Shown here piece after piece: positions 1 through 6,644 of a stretch of DNA of 7,354 bases. Within the stretch, counting starts at the first letter, position 1, and the number at the start of each line of letters is the position of its first letter. Below the pieces are notes generated by a model that saw nothing but the letters and a program-made list of their open reading frames with translations, was not told the DNA's origin and made no database searches. The position numbers and the translations under genes were made by a program. This DNA comes from Polynucleobacter sp. (GTDB taxonomy: Bacteria > Pseudomonadota > Gammaproteobacteria > Burkholderiales > Burkholderiaceae). Location of the stretch: the NCBI GenBank assembly GCA_023253245.1, contig JALRHB010000064.1, forward strand, positions 1-7,354, in the 5' to 3' direction.

Positions 1-324
1 AGTCCGTGTTTCTCCATACAGGAAAATGGGAATATCTGGGTTACGTTTAAGTACCTCAGTAATAAAGGCGCGCAAATTATTTAGCGCGGGCAAATCGTTG
101 TCCTCAGAATCGCTAACAAACGCCTCATCATCAATAGATACGATAAAGGTTGAAGCTCTTGAGGCCTGCTGAGCAAAGGAAGTTAAATCACCATAACTGG
201 TCAACCCAATCACTTCCATGCCTTCCGCTTCAATAGCTTCGGCTAAGGCACGAATACCAGAACCTGAAATATTTTCGGAGCGGAAGTCCTCATCAATGAT
301 GATGATTGGAAAACGAAATTTCAT
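1..324 (-). CDS. Orn/Lys/Arg decarboxylase, N-terminal fragment
   Basis: This is the first 108 codons of a PLP-dependent basic amino acid decarboxylase; the gene is open to the left edge, so the rest lies outside. The start ATG is at 324-322, and the product begins MKFRFPIIIIDEDFRSEN. This matches the flavodoxin-like N-terminal wing domain of the large fold-type-I arginine/lysine/ornithine decarboxylases as found in Burkholderia-type bacteria, including the later IDDE segment and the PIFLYGETRT strand-turn at the edge. The PLP lysine and substrate pocket are not visible, so the substrate cannot be decided; arginine is a common annotation for this branch. Such enzymes make polyamines or consume protons in acid stress. 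The gene follows dcd after 57 bases. A modest AAAGGG lies about 10 bases upstream of the ATG. The family call is secure; the specificity is open. Confidence 0.85.
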   Translation of the reverse strand, partial: MKFRFPIIIIDEDFRSENISGSGIRALAEAIEAEGMEVIGLTSYGDLTSFAQQASRASTFIVSIDDEAFVSDSEDNDLPALNNLRAFITEVLKRNPDIPIFLYGETRT

Positions 325-339
325 GAGTGCCCTTTAAAT

Positions 340-354
340 TCGCTAAGCAAGCGA
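340..354 (-). other. Small hairpin between dcd and the decarboxylase
   Basis: On the minus strand TCGCT pairs perfectly with AGCGA across a five-base loop, about 16 bases before the decarboxylase start. No T-run follows, so it is not a convincing terminator. It could be chance or an mRNA-processing or translation-tuning element. Confidence 0.2.
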
Positions 355-380
355 TTAATGAGATTAAGAAATAAGTATGG

Positions 381-947
381 TTAAGTTTTGGGCAAAGTGA
401 CGCCAACTTGGCCTTGATACTTGCCGCCACGATCTTTGTAAGAAGTGCCACAAACTTCATCACTCTCAAAGAACAATACTTGAGCACAACCTTCGCCTGC
501 ATAAATTTTTGCGGGTAATGGAGTTGTGTTTGAAAACTCGAGAGTGACATAACCCTCCCACTCGGGCTCAAATGGGGTCACATTCACAATAATCCCGCAA
601 CGAGCATAAGTGCTCTTACCCACGCAAACCGTTAAAACATTGCGGGGAATTTTGAAATACTCAACTGTTCTGGCCAAAGCAAAAGAATTTGGAGGAATAA
701 TGCAAACTGGCCCCTTGAAGTCGACAAAAGACTGTTCATCAAAATTCTTCGGATCCACTATTGTGCTGTTGATATTCGTAAAAATCTTAAACTCATCGGC
801 ACAACGAATGTCATAGCCATAGCTTGAAGTGCCATAACTCACAATTTTTTGTCCAGCAGCATCTTGGCGAACTTGACCAGCCTCAAATGGGCTAATCATG
901 CCTTGCTCGCCCATGCGGCGTATCCAGTGGTCAGATTTAATAGTCAT
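381..947 (-). CDS. dcd: dCTP deaminase
   Basis: Cytosolic enzyme that deaminates dCTP to dUTP and ammonia, feeding dUTPase and thymidylate synthesis. The 188-residue product is full length for the family (about 190). It starts MTIKSDHWIRRM, the usual N-terminus of the betaproteobacterial form, which supports the start at 947. Visible motifs are SSYGYDIRCADEF (41-53), the nucleotide-binding KSTYARCG (111-118, with Ser112 and Arg116 matching E. coli S111 and R115), and VTLEFSNTTPLP (134-145), where Glu137 corresponds to the catalytic glutamate. The C-terminal GGKYQGQ (174-180) is the flexible lid that closes over the triphosphate. No good Shine-Dalgarno sequence precedes the ATG. The gene lies 41 bases after fdhD and may be cotranscribed with it. 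A bifunctional deaminase/dUTPase cannot be excluded by eye, but the closest recalled relatives are annotated as plain deaminases. Confidence 0.97.
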   Translation of the reverse strand: MTIKSDHWIRRMGEQGMISPFEAGQVRQDAAGQKIVSYGTSSYGYDIRCADEFKIFTNINSTIVDPKNFDEQSFVDFKGPVCIIPPNSFALARTVEYFKIPRNVLTVCVGKSTYARCGIIVNVTPFEPEWEGYVTLEFSNTTPLPAKIYAGEGCAQVLFFESDEVCGTSYKDRGGKYQGQVGVTLPKT

Positions 948-966
948 GGACGAATTGTAAAACCAT

Positions 967-985
967 CGTGGGCGCTATGCCCATG
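967..985 (-). terminator. Possible weak terminator after fdhD
   Basis: In the 41-base fdhD-dcd gap, TGGGC and GCCCA pair around a five-base loop, extendable by a G-U and a C-G pair. On the minus strand the stem is followed four bases later by TTTT only, so any termination would be partial. It could attenuate read-through into dcd or simply stabilise the fdhD mRNA end. Confidence 0.27.
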
Positions 986-988
986 AAT

Positions 989-1837
989 TTAAGCTGGGGA
1001 GGCCAAGTTAGTAAAAACGACCCGCTCTGGAGCGTTATAGATTTCAAAATGCTTCCCCGAGCACCGAGATAACAAGGTGAGGTTAGTCTTACGGGCCAAC
1101 TCTAAGCCCATTAGGGTCACGCCAGAACGGGTTAAAAGAAAAGGAATTCCCATTTGGGCGCCCTTGATTACCATCTCGGAAGTTAAGCGGCCGGTAGTAA
1201 AGAAAATGAGATCTTTGCCCTGCTTATTGGCCAACCACATCAAGCCTGATATGGAGTCGACAGCGTTATGGCGCCCCACATCCTCAATGAAATGTAGCAA
1301 TCGGACCCCGCTATCGCCCTGGCGCTCAAATACTGCACAGGCATGAACAGAGCCCGACTTCTTATAAATGGTGTCATGGGTGCGAATCTCGTCAATTAAA
1401 GCAACAATCGCTTCTTGAGATAACTTGGGGCCATCAGGAAGCCTGATCTCTGCCATCTCCTCTATAAGGCCGCCAAACATCGTACCTTGACCGCAGCCAG
1501 TAGTGACCACCCTCTTACTGGTTAATGCGTCAATATCTACGGTGCTGCGATGGGTTTTAACCGCAGCTGAATCCGTCTCCCAATCCACCTGAATGCTGGC
1601 GATATCATGCGGAGACTCCACAAGACGCTGATTACGCAGATAACCTAAGACCAGGGCTTCTGGGGCGCTTCCCAGGGTCATGAGCGTCACCACCTCACGC
1701 TTATCCAGGTAAATTGTCAGAGGTCGCTCACCCGGTATATGGGTGGTTTTCAAACGCCCAGCCTCATCCAAGATTTGCACCTCATGGACTAGAGGCACAG
1801 AAGCATTCGACATCTGGATATTGTGGTGAGGAACCAT
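989..1837 (-). CDS. fdhD: Formate dehydrogenase accessory sulfurtransferase FdhD
   Basis: FdhD takes sulfur from the cysteine desulfurase IscS and passes it to the molybdenum/tungsten bis-MGD cofactor, which activates formate dehydrogenase in the cytoplasm. The 282-residue product is normal in length. Conserved blocks are GSVHACAVF (162-170), EDVGRHNAVDS (185-195), TTGRLTSEMVIKGAQMGIPF (214-233) and LTRSGVT (235-241). The mobile-loop cysteine motif, CxxC in E. coli FdhD (C121/C124), here reads TTGCGQGT, leaving only Cys115. As I recall, this single-cysteine form is usual in related betaproteobacteria, so it is probably functional. The first ATG is preferred because AAGAGA lies at suitable spacing before it, while Met9 has no such site. 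No formate dehydrogenase subunit is in the window; the target enzyme must be encoded elsewhere. Divergent from metG. Confidence 0.95.
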   Translation of the reverse strand: MVPHHNIQMSNASVPLVHEVQILDEAGRLKTTHIPGERPLTIYLDKREVVTLMTLGSAPEALVLGYLRNQRLVESPHDIASIQVDWETDSAAVKTHRSTVDIDALTSKRVVTTGCGQGTMFGGLIEEMAEIRLPDGPKLSQEAIVALIDEIRTHDTIYKKSGSVHACAVFERQGDSGVRLLHFIEDVGRHNAVDSISGLMWLANKQGKDLIFFTTGRLTSEMVIKGAQMGIPFLLTRSGVTLMGLELARKTNLTLLSRCSGKHFEIYNAPERVVFTNLASPA

Positions 1838-1885
1838 AAAACGTCTCTTAATTTATTTTCAGATCGGTAATAACTTTAACCGCAG

Positions 1886-1914
1886 ACTAAAATTACTGCT
1901 GAAATCCATTTCAA
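1886..1914 (-). promoter_or_regulatory. Candidate sigma70 promoter for fdhD
   Basis: On the minus strand TTGAAA (five of six to the -35 consensus) and TTTAGT (four of six to the -10) are separated by 17 bases and lie about 50 bases upstream of the fdhD start. The remaining spacer is A/T rich, so chance matches are likely. I saw no comparably good pair for metG on the other strand of the same 138-base spacer. Confidence 0.3.
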
Positions 1915-1975
1915 GCCTCATAATCTTGAATTGCTCCATTTTTATTGAATTTGTTTCTTTTTAAGACCGCTTTTC

Positions 1976-3646
1976 ATGAGTAAGACCCATCGTCGCCTCT
2001 TAGTCACTTCTGCCTTGCCCTATGCCAATGGGCAGATTCATATTGGGCATTTGGTTGAATATATCCAAACGGATATTTGGGTGCGCTTCCAAAGAATGCG
2101 TGGCCATGAGGTGCATTATGTTGGAGCTGACGATACCCACGGCACGCCCATCATGCTGCGCGCTGAAAAAGAAGGTCTAAGCCCAAAAGAACTTATTGCT
2201 AAGGTTTGGAAAGAACACAAACGCGACTTTGATAACTTCCTCATCTCATTTGATAACTACTACACCACAGATAGCCCTGAAAATGAGCAATTGTCTCAAA
2301 GTATTTATCTAAAGTTACGTGACGCTGGCCTGATTGAAATGCGCTCCATTGAACAAGCCTACGATCCAGTTAAAGAGATGTTTTTGCCTGATCGTTTTAT
2401 TAAAGGCGAATGCCCCAAGTGCGGCGCTAAAGATCAGTACGGTGATTCCTGTGAAAAATGCGGTGCAACCTACTCTCCAACGGATTTAAAAAATCCCTTT
2501 TCTGTAGTAAGCGGTGCCACACCAATCAAAAAAGTCTCTGATCACTACTTTTTTAAACTTTCAGATCCTCGTTGCGAAACTTTTTTGCGTGAATGGACTC
2601 AAATCAAGACTCCATTACAACCAGAAGCCCGCAATAAAATGAAAGAGTGGGTGGGACAACCAGGCGATAGCAAGCTTGGAGACTGGGATATCTCCCGTGA
2701 CGCCCCTTACTTTGGATTTCAAATTCCGGATGCACCAGGAAAATACTTTTATGTCTGGTTAGACGCTCCAATTGGCTATTACGCGAGCTTCTTAAATTAT
2801 TGCCAGACCAAAGGTCTTAATTTTGAGGAGTGGGTTACACCCAATACAACTACCGAACAGTACCATTTCATTGGTAAAGATATCTTGTATTTCCACACCC
2901 TGTTTTGGCCAGCCACATTGCACTTCGCTGGATATCGCACACCAAGCAATGTATTCGCACATGGCTTTCTCACGGTTGATGGCGAAAAAATGAGTAAGTC
3001 TCGTGGCACACTCATTTCAGCAAATAGCGTTATTGAAACTGGCTTTAATCCAGAGTGGTTTCGTTATTACTTTGCTACCAAGCTCAATGACAGCATGGAG
3101 GACTTAGATCTAAATCTTCAGGACTTTGTAGCCAGAGTAAATAGTGATCTTCTGGGTAAGTACATCAATATTGCAAGCCGAAGCGCTGGTTTCTTAGTAA
3201 AGCGTTTTGACGGGATGGTTTCTGACGAAGCTATGTCAAATCCCCTACTGACCACAATTACCTCTTCAAGCGAGAAAATCGCTCAATTGTATGAATCTCG
3301 CGAATACGCAAAAGCCTTGCGCCTCATCATGGAGTTAGCGGATCAGGTGAACGCTTTCGTTGATGAAAATAAACCTTGGGAAATTGCCAAAGATTCCCAA
3401 AGGGAGGCTGAGCTTCAAAAGGTATGTAGTGTGACCCTAGAGGCATTCCGTTTACTTACCCTTTATCTCAAACCAGTACTGCCAGCTGTCGCAGCAGGCG
3501 TTGAGGACTTCCTTTCTATTCCTCCAATGGGCTGGAATGATGTCAAAACGACTCTCTCCAGCACTAACCCGATCAAGCCATATAAACACCTCATGACGCG
3601 GGTAGAAGCCCCTCAAATCGAAGCTTTGTTGGCAGCAAACCTCTAG
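1976..3646 (+). CDS. metG: Methionyl-tRNA synthetase, short form
   Basis: Cytosolic class I aminoacyl-tRNA synthetase that charges tRNA-Met, initiator and elongator. The 556-residue product holds the complete catalytic and anticodon-binding core. It has HIGH at 22-25 in the Rossmann fold and a single zinc knuckle with Cys146, Cys149, Cys159 and Cys162. WLDAPIGYY is at 261-269 and KMSKS at 338-342. Anticodon-recognition residues Asn398, Arg402 and Trp468 match E. coli N391, R395 and W461 at a constant offset. It stops right after the helical anticodon domain. The Trbp111/EMAP-II-like C-terminal dimerisation domain of the roughly 680-720-residue E. coli and Burkholderia enzymes is absent, and the next bases do not encode it in any frame I read. 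The E. coli enzyme cut at about this point is an active monomer, so this one is expected to work. AAGA is the only weak ribosome binding match upstream. Confidence 0.97.
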   Translation: MSKTHRRLLVTSALPYANGQIHIGHLVEYIQTDIWVRFQRMRGHEVHYVGADDTHGTPIMLRAEKEGLSPKELIAKVWKEHKRDFDNFLISFDNYYTTDSPENEQLSQSIYLKLRDAGLIEMRSIEQAYDPVKEMFLPDRFIKGECPKCGAKDQYGDSCEKCGATYSPTDLKNPFSVVSGATPIKKVSDHYFFKLSDPRCETFLREWTQIKTPLQPEARNKMKEWVGQPGDSKLGDWDISRDAPYFGFQIPDAPGKYFYVWLDAPIGYYASFLNYCQTKGLNFEEWVTPNTTTEQYHFIGKDILYFHTLFWPATLHFAGYRTPSNVFAHGFLTVDGEKMSKSRGTLISANSVIETGFNPEWFRYYFATKLNDSMEDLDLNLQDFVARVNSDLLGKYINIASRSAGFLVKRFDGMVSDEAMSNPLLTTITSSSEKIAQLYESREYAKALRLIMELADQVNAFVDENKPWEIAKDSQREAELQKVCSVTLEAFRLLTLYLKPVLPAVAAGVEDFLSIPPMGWNDVKTTLSSTNPIKPYKHLMTRVEAPQIEALLAANL

Positions 3647-3673
3647 TGAATAGCCCTCTAGCAGGTCTTTTTT
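3639..3673 (+). terminator. Rho-independent terminator overlapping the metG stop codon
   Basis: ACCTCTAG (3639-3646) pairs with CTAG (3658-3661) and AGGT (3663-3666), giving eight base pairs with one bulged C and an 11-base loop. TTTTTT follows at 3668-3673. The 5' arm contains the metG stop codon TAG. This placement supports 3646 as the natural gene end rather than a recent truncation, and it separates metG from the next operon. The loop is somewhat long and the stem is not very GC-rich. Confidence 0.5.
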
Positions 3674-3732
3674 AAGGAATAAGTCGAAAAGTCGGCAGGT
3701 TTGCTGAAAAAATCGTTAATAATGATGGTTTA

Positions 3733-3750
3733 GAGGAAAATATATTCCTC
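3733..3750 (+). other. Hairpin in the metG-DUF3460 spacer
   Basis: GAGGAA and TTCCTC form a perfect six-base-pair inverted repeat around AATATA, about 48 bases before the DUF3460 start. The following bases (GAATAATTTT) do not form a clean T-run, so a second terminator is only weakly supported. It could also be part of a leader RNA or a protein-binding palindrome for the downstream operon. I found no convincing promoter pair in the spacer 3674-3787. Confidence 0.3.
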
Positions 3751-3787
3751 GAATAATTTTGTAAAGCATTGAATTAATTAAGATTTT

Positions 3788-3793
3788 AGGAAG
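3788..3793 (+). promoter_or_regulatory. Ribosome binding site for the DUF3460 gene
   Basis: AGGAAG sits four bases before the ATG at 3798. It is the best Shine-Dalgarno match of the rightward three-gene unit; scpA and panC lack one. Ribosomes loading here may supply the downstream genes through the stop/start overlaps. Confidence 0.6.
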
Positions 3794-3797
3794 TCTG

Positions 3798-3986
3798 ATG
3801 GCAAGATATCAATCCGAGTTCACTCAGTTCTTAAACGAGCTCAAATCTAAAAAACCGCATCTCGAAGCAGATCAGCAAGCTGGTCGCGCCCTACTGTGGG
3901 ATAAAGAACCATTAACCCCTGAAGATCAGCGTCGCGCCAAGGCGGCAAAAGTAAAACAGCGCGCCTACGTGTATTCGAATGACTGA
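3798..3986 (+). CDS. DUF3460 family protein
   Basis: A 62-residue protein of unknown function. The layout matches the DUF3460 family of betaproteobacteria: a short N-terminal amphipathic stretch (YQSEFTQFLNELK, 4-16), a central GRALLWDK (29-36), a charged helical segment (EDQRRAKAAKVKQ, 42-54) and an end in RAYVYSND. It has no signal peptide, membrane segment or cysteine and is rich in Lys, Arg and Gln, so it is probably cytosolic. The start follows a good ribosome binding site. Its stop overlaps the scpA start by eight bases, and as I recall this gene also lies next to scpA in Burkholderia, so a link to chromosome segregation or to expression of scpA is conceivable but unproven. Confidence 0.85.
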   Translation: MARYQSEFTQFLNELKSKKPHLEADQQAGRALLWDKEPLTPEDQRRAKAAKVKQRAYVYSND

Positions 3987-4842
3987 ACCAATCTCGCAGG
4001 AGATACCCGATTTATTAGATAGCACTCCGTCCGTGACGGATGGAATGTCTTCAGCCTTTGCAAAGCTGTATGGTGAGCCCCTATTTAAACTCCCTTCTGA
4101 TCTTTATATCCCCCCAGATGCATTAGAAGTTTTTCTAGAGGCTTTTGAGGGCCCGCTTGACCTTCTGCTGTACCTCATTCGTAAGCAAAACTTCAATGTA
4201 TTAGATATTCCAATGGCACAGGTTACCCAACAGTACCTGAGCTACATCGATCAAATTCGACATCACAATCTAGAGCTGGCAGCGGAGTATTTGCTCATGG
4301 CGGCGATGTTGATTGAAATCAAATCTCGCATGCTTTTGCCAATGAAAAAAGCGGACAGCGATGAAGAGGTTGAAGATCCTCGCGCTGAATTAGTACGACG
4401 CCTCCTAGAGTATGAGCGCATGAAGTTAGCTGCTCAAGAGCTTGATCAAATTCCACAACAAGGTCGTGATTTCCAGATCGCTCGCGGCTATGTAGATACG
4501 ACTGTTGCAGTTACTTGGCCAGAAGTTAATCTAGACGATTTGCAGATGGCTTGGCGAGATGTACTTCATCGTGCAAAACTGAATCAGCACCACACTATTA
4601 CACGCGAGGAGTTGTCAGTTCGTGACTTTATGACACGTATATTGCGTCGCTTGCAAACTACCCGCTTTGTTGAATTCGGTGAGCTATTTGAAGAAGCTAT
4701 TAAATCCGGAAAAGGGGTGCCTGTAGTCATCGTCAATTTCATTGCCATGCTCGAGCTTTCGCGTGAAGCTTTGGTGGAAATTACCCAAGCTGAGCCATAT
4801 GCACCAATCTATGTTCGCCTTGCCTACACACCCGTTGCATGA
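3979..4842 (+). CDS. scpA: Segregation and condensation protein A (kleisin)
   Basis: ScpA bridges the two SMC heads and binds ScpB, forming the nucleoid-associated condensin-like complex that compacts and segregates chromosomes. The product is 287 residues. The N-terminal kleisin helical domain includes FEGPLDLLLYLIRKQNFNVL (56-75) and AAEYLLMAAMLIEIKSRMLL (101-120). A charged linker (DSDEEVEDPRAEL, 126-138) leads to a helical middle, and the C-terminal winged helix for the SMC head lies at about 209-286 with VNFIAMLELSREALVEITQ (252-270). The start at 3979 lies inside the DUF3460 gene and has no Shine-Dalgarno sequence. An ATG at 4045 (residue 23, MSSAFAKLYGEPLF) has a weak GGATGG just ahead and begins nearer the conserved part, so it is a real alternative. 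scpB is not adjacent here. The downstream overlap with panC is ATGA. Confidence 0.96.
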   Translation: MTEPISQEIPDLLDSTPSVTDGMSSAFAKLYGEPLFKLPSDLYIPPDALEVFLEAFEGPLDLLLYLIRKQNFNVLDIPMAQVTQQYLSYIDQIRHHNLELAAEYLLMAAMLIEIKSRMLLPMKKADSDEEVEDPRAELVRRLLEYERMKLAAQELDQIPQQGRDFQIARGYVDTTVAVTWPEVNLDDLQMAWRDVLHRAKLNQHHTITREELSVRDFMTRILRRLQTTRFVEFGELFEEAIKSGKGVPVVIVNFIAMLELSREALVEITQAEPYAPIYVRLAYTPVA

Positions 4843-5690
4843 AAATTATTAGCGATATACAAGAGTTGCGAGACCACCTCCGCGGACAGAACCGCGCCTC
4901 TTTTGTGCCAACTATGGGTAATTTACATGAGGGACATCTATCCCTCATGCGCCTTGCAAGGCAACATGGTGATCCAGTAGTGGCGAGTATTTTTGTAAAT
5001 CGCTTGCAGTTTGGCCCTAATGAGGACTTTGATAGTTATCCTCGAACTATGCAGGCGGATATAGATAAGCTAGAAAAAGAAGGTGTCTACATCCTGTTTG
5101 CTCCAACGGAGCGTGATTTATACCCACAGCCCCAAGAGTATCGAGTAGACCCTCCACAGCAGCTAGGAGATATTTTGGAAGGCGAATTTCGCCCAGGATT
5201 CTTCAAAGGTGTTTGCACGGTTGTTCTCAAACTCTTGTCATGCGTGCAACCCAAGGTAGCAGTATTTGGCAAAAAAGATTACCAGCAACTAATGATCATT
5301 CGCCAAATGACTAAACAGTTTGCACTCCCTGTGGATATTATTCCAGGAGAAACAATCAGAGCACAAGATGGTCTAGCCCTCTCCTCTCGTAATGGATATC
5401 TCTCCCCAGATGAGCGTGCTGAAGCGCCGCAATTGCAAAAATTACTTCAGGAAGTCCGCGAGCAAGTTCTTAACTTGAATGTGCGTGATACAAGTGCAAT
5501 TGAGCAGATCGAGAAAGATGCAATTGCAAAACTAACTGGGCGAGGCTGGCAACCAGATTACATTGCCATTCGCCAACGGTCAGACTTGGCACCATCAAAT
5601 AATCAAAGTTTAGAGGCCGGAGAGCCGTTGGTTATTCTGACTGCAGCCAAGCTAGGCAAAACACGCTTGATCGATAACCTCGAAATCTAG
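4839..5690 (+). CDS. panC: Pantoate--beta-alanine ligase (pantothenate synthetase)
   Basis: Cytosolic enzyme joining pantoate and beta-alanine with ATP through a pantoyl-adenylate, the last step of vitamin B5 synthesis and hence of coenzyme A. At 283 residues it has the usual length. The nucleotidyltransferase signature VPTMGNLHEGHLSLM spans 23-37, with the HIGH-like HEGH at 30-33. FVNRLQFGPNEDFDSYPR (52-69) binds pantoate, FGKKDYQQL is at 143-151, and LSSRNGYLS (181-189) is the KMSKS-like loop. The C-terminal half carries the small dimerisation/lid domain. The ATG overlaps the scpA stop as ATGA with no visible ribosome binding site, so coupled translation is likely. panB and panD are not adjacent: the next gene is convergent after 21 bases, with no clear terminator between. 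CoA made through this route is also the cofactor of the Frc reaction, but that connection is generic. Confidence 0.97.
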   Translation: MKIISDIQELRDHLRGQNRASFVPTMGNLHEGHLSLMRLARQHGDPVVASIFVNRLQFGPNEDFDSYPRTMQADIDKLEKEGVYILFAPTERDLYPQPQEYRVDPPQQLGDILEGEFRPGFFKGVCTVVLKLLSCVQPKVAVFGKKDYQQLMIIRQMTKQFALPVDIIPGETIRAQDGLALSSRNGYLSPDERAEAPQLQKLLQEVREQVLNLNVRDTSAIEQIEKDAIAKLTGRGWQPDYIAIRQRSDLAPSNNQSLEAGEPLVILTAAKLGKTRLIDNLEI

Positions 5691-5711
5691 CCAGCCACTC
5701 TTTAATAATGC

Positions 5712-6644
5712 TTAGGACTTAAAAAATTGCCCAAGCTCCAGACCAAGCTCCTTAGCTAATTCGGCTCCAGTCACTTTTCCCGCTGCGCCCTTAGCCTTTA
5801 TCACTTCAATCTGGCCGCCATTACAGGCCACAAAAAATGAATCTAGCGTAATCTGCGTGATTTCACCTGGTTTACCTTTGACAGAGGCAAAAGTTGGGGA
5901 TACATGTTTATGAACATCATAAATTTGCACCTTCTGCTCACCGAATTTCGTCCAGGCACCCGGCGCAGGATTGCACGCTCGAATCAGGTTATAAATTTGG
6001 CTGATGTGTGTTGCCCAATGAATTTGAGCAGCATCGGCACCAAACCAACCCTCATAGTTTGCTTGGGACTCATCTTGAACAATCTCTTGATGCTGATTAG
6101 CAACTACTAAATCTGCAGCCTCCAGAAGCGCTTGAACACCGATTGGAAATAGATGATCAAAGTAAATCTTTCCTAAAGTGTCGTCCGGACCAATAGCAAC
6201 CTCTTTTTGCAAAATCACTTCACCTTCATCTAGCCCATCGGAGGGACGGAAAATGGTTAAGCCCGTCTTTTCCTCACCCAAAGCAATTGCCCAGTTAATG
6301 GCGCTTGGACCACGATACTTGGGCAACAATGAGGGGTGATATTGAATTGTGCCGTGCCGCGGTAGCTTTGCTAGCTCCTGCGGCACAAACTGAAGTACAT
6401 AGGCCATCACACAAATATCAGCCTTGCTATCAATCATGGCTTGCGCCGCCTCAGCACTCTTTAAAGAAGCAAATTGCAAAGGGGTCAAGCCCCTTGCAAT
6501 AGCAGCCTCCTTAAGCACTTCAGGCTTGGTGGATTTTGGATTATCTGGTGGACAAAAAACTGCCACCACCTCATCGCCACGATCTAAAAAAGCATCTAAT
6601 ACCGCTTTTCCAAAATCAGCACTTCCAATCAACGCAATCCGCAT
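5712..6644 (-). CDS. Formyltransferase-fold protein, 10-formyl-THF hydrolase-like
   Basis: A 310-residue cytosolic protein with an N-terminal formyltransferase Rossmann domain (MRIALIGSADFG at the start) and a C-terminal FMT/FDH barrel-like domain (about 205-310). The core HPSLLPKYRG (103-112) followed by SAINWAI (114-120) and SDGLDEGEVILQKE (135-148), plus the later PGAWTKFGEQK (228-238), resembles the hydrolase domain of 10-formyltetrahydrofolate dehydrogenase (ALDH1L1) more than true Fmt. His103 and Asp139 match the catalytic H106 and D142 of ALDH1L1. The Asn two residues before the His, usual in Fmt and PurN, is Gln101 here. No aldehyde dehydrogenase domain follows, so it stands alone. 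Its ATG shares one base with the frc stop, and AAGG seven bases upstream fixes the start. Likely chemistry is formyl transfer or hydrolysis on 10-formyl-THF; use of formyl-CoA is a hypothesis. Automatic annotation as methionyl-tRNA formyltransferase is probable but doubtful. Confidence 0.85.
   Translation of the reverse strand: MRIALIGSADFGKAVLDAFLDRGDEVVAVFCPPDNPKSTKPEVLKEAAIARGLTPLQFASLKSAEAAQAMIDSKADICVMAYVLQFVPQELAKLPRHGTIQYHPSLLPKYRGPSAINWAIALGEEKTGLTIFRPSDGLDEGEVILQKEVAIGPDDTLGKIYFDHLFPIGVQALLEAADLVVANQHQEIVQDESQANYEGWFGADAAQIHWATHISQIYNLIRACNPAPGAWTKFGEQKVQIYDVHKHVSPTFASVKGKPGEITQITLDSFFVACNGGQIEVIKAKGAAGKVTGAELAKELGLELGQFFKS

Noticed and set aside
293..571. Minus-strand open frame running across the end of dcd into the decarboxylase start
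   Set aside because: It is out of frame with both real genes, overlaps both, and its product is low in recognisable features.
610..816. Open frame on the plus strand opposite dcd
   Set aside because: It is fully antisense to a well-conserved gene, and its product resembles no family.
1077..1346. Open frame on the plus strand opposite fdhD
   Set aside because: It overlaps conserved fdhD coding sequence and shows no recognisable motif.
2797..3015. Open frame on the minus strand opposite the KMSKS region of metG
   Set aside because: It is the antisense shadow of a conserved segment.
3640..3661. Direct repeat CCTCTAG at the metG end
   Set aside because: It is seven bases and present only twice; better explained as part of the terminator stem region.
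4026..4040. Inverted repeat TCCGT/ACGGA near the scpA alternative start
   Set aside because: Five base pairs inside coding sequence; not listed as a feature because it is expected by chance.
5087..5272. Open frame on the minus strand inside panC
   Set aside because: It is a shadow frame with no family resemblance or ribosome binding site that I could see.
5691..5711. Shared terminator between the convergent panC and formyltransferase genes
   Set aside because: Only weak A/T pairing is visible and there is no GC stem with a T-run on either strand.
5712..6644. Methionyl-tRNA formyltransferase (fmt) as the name of this gene
   Set aside because: The catalytic Asn is Gln, the core and C-terminal motifs resemble the ALDH1L1 hydrolase domain, and the neighbour is frc rather than def.
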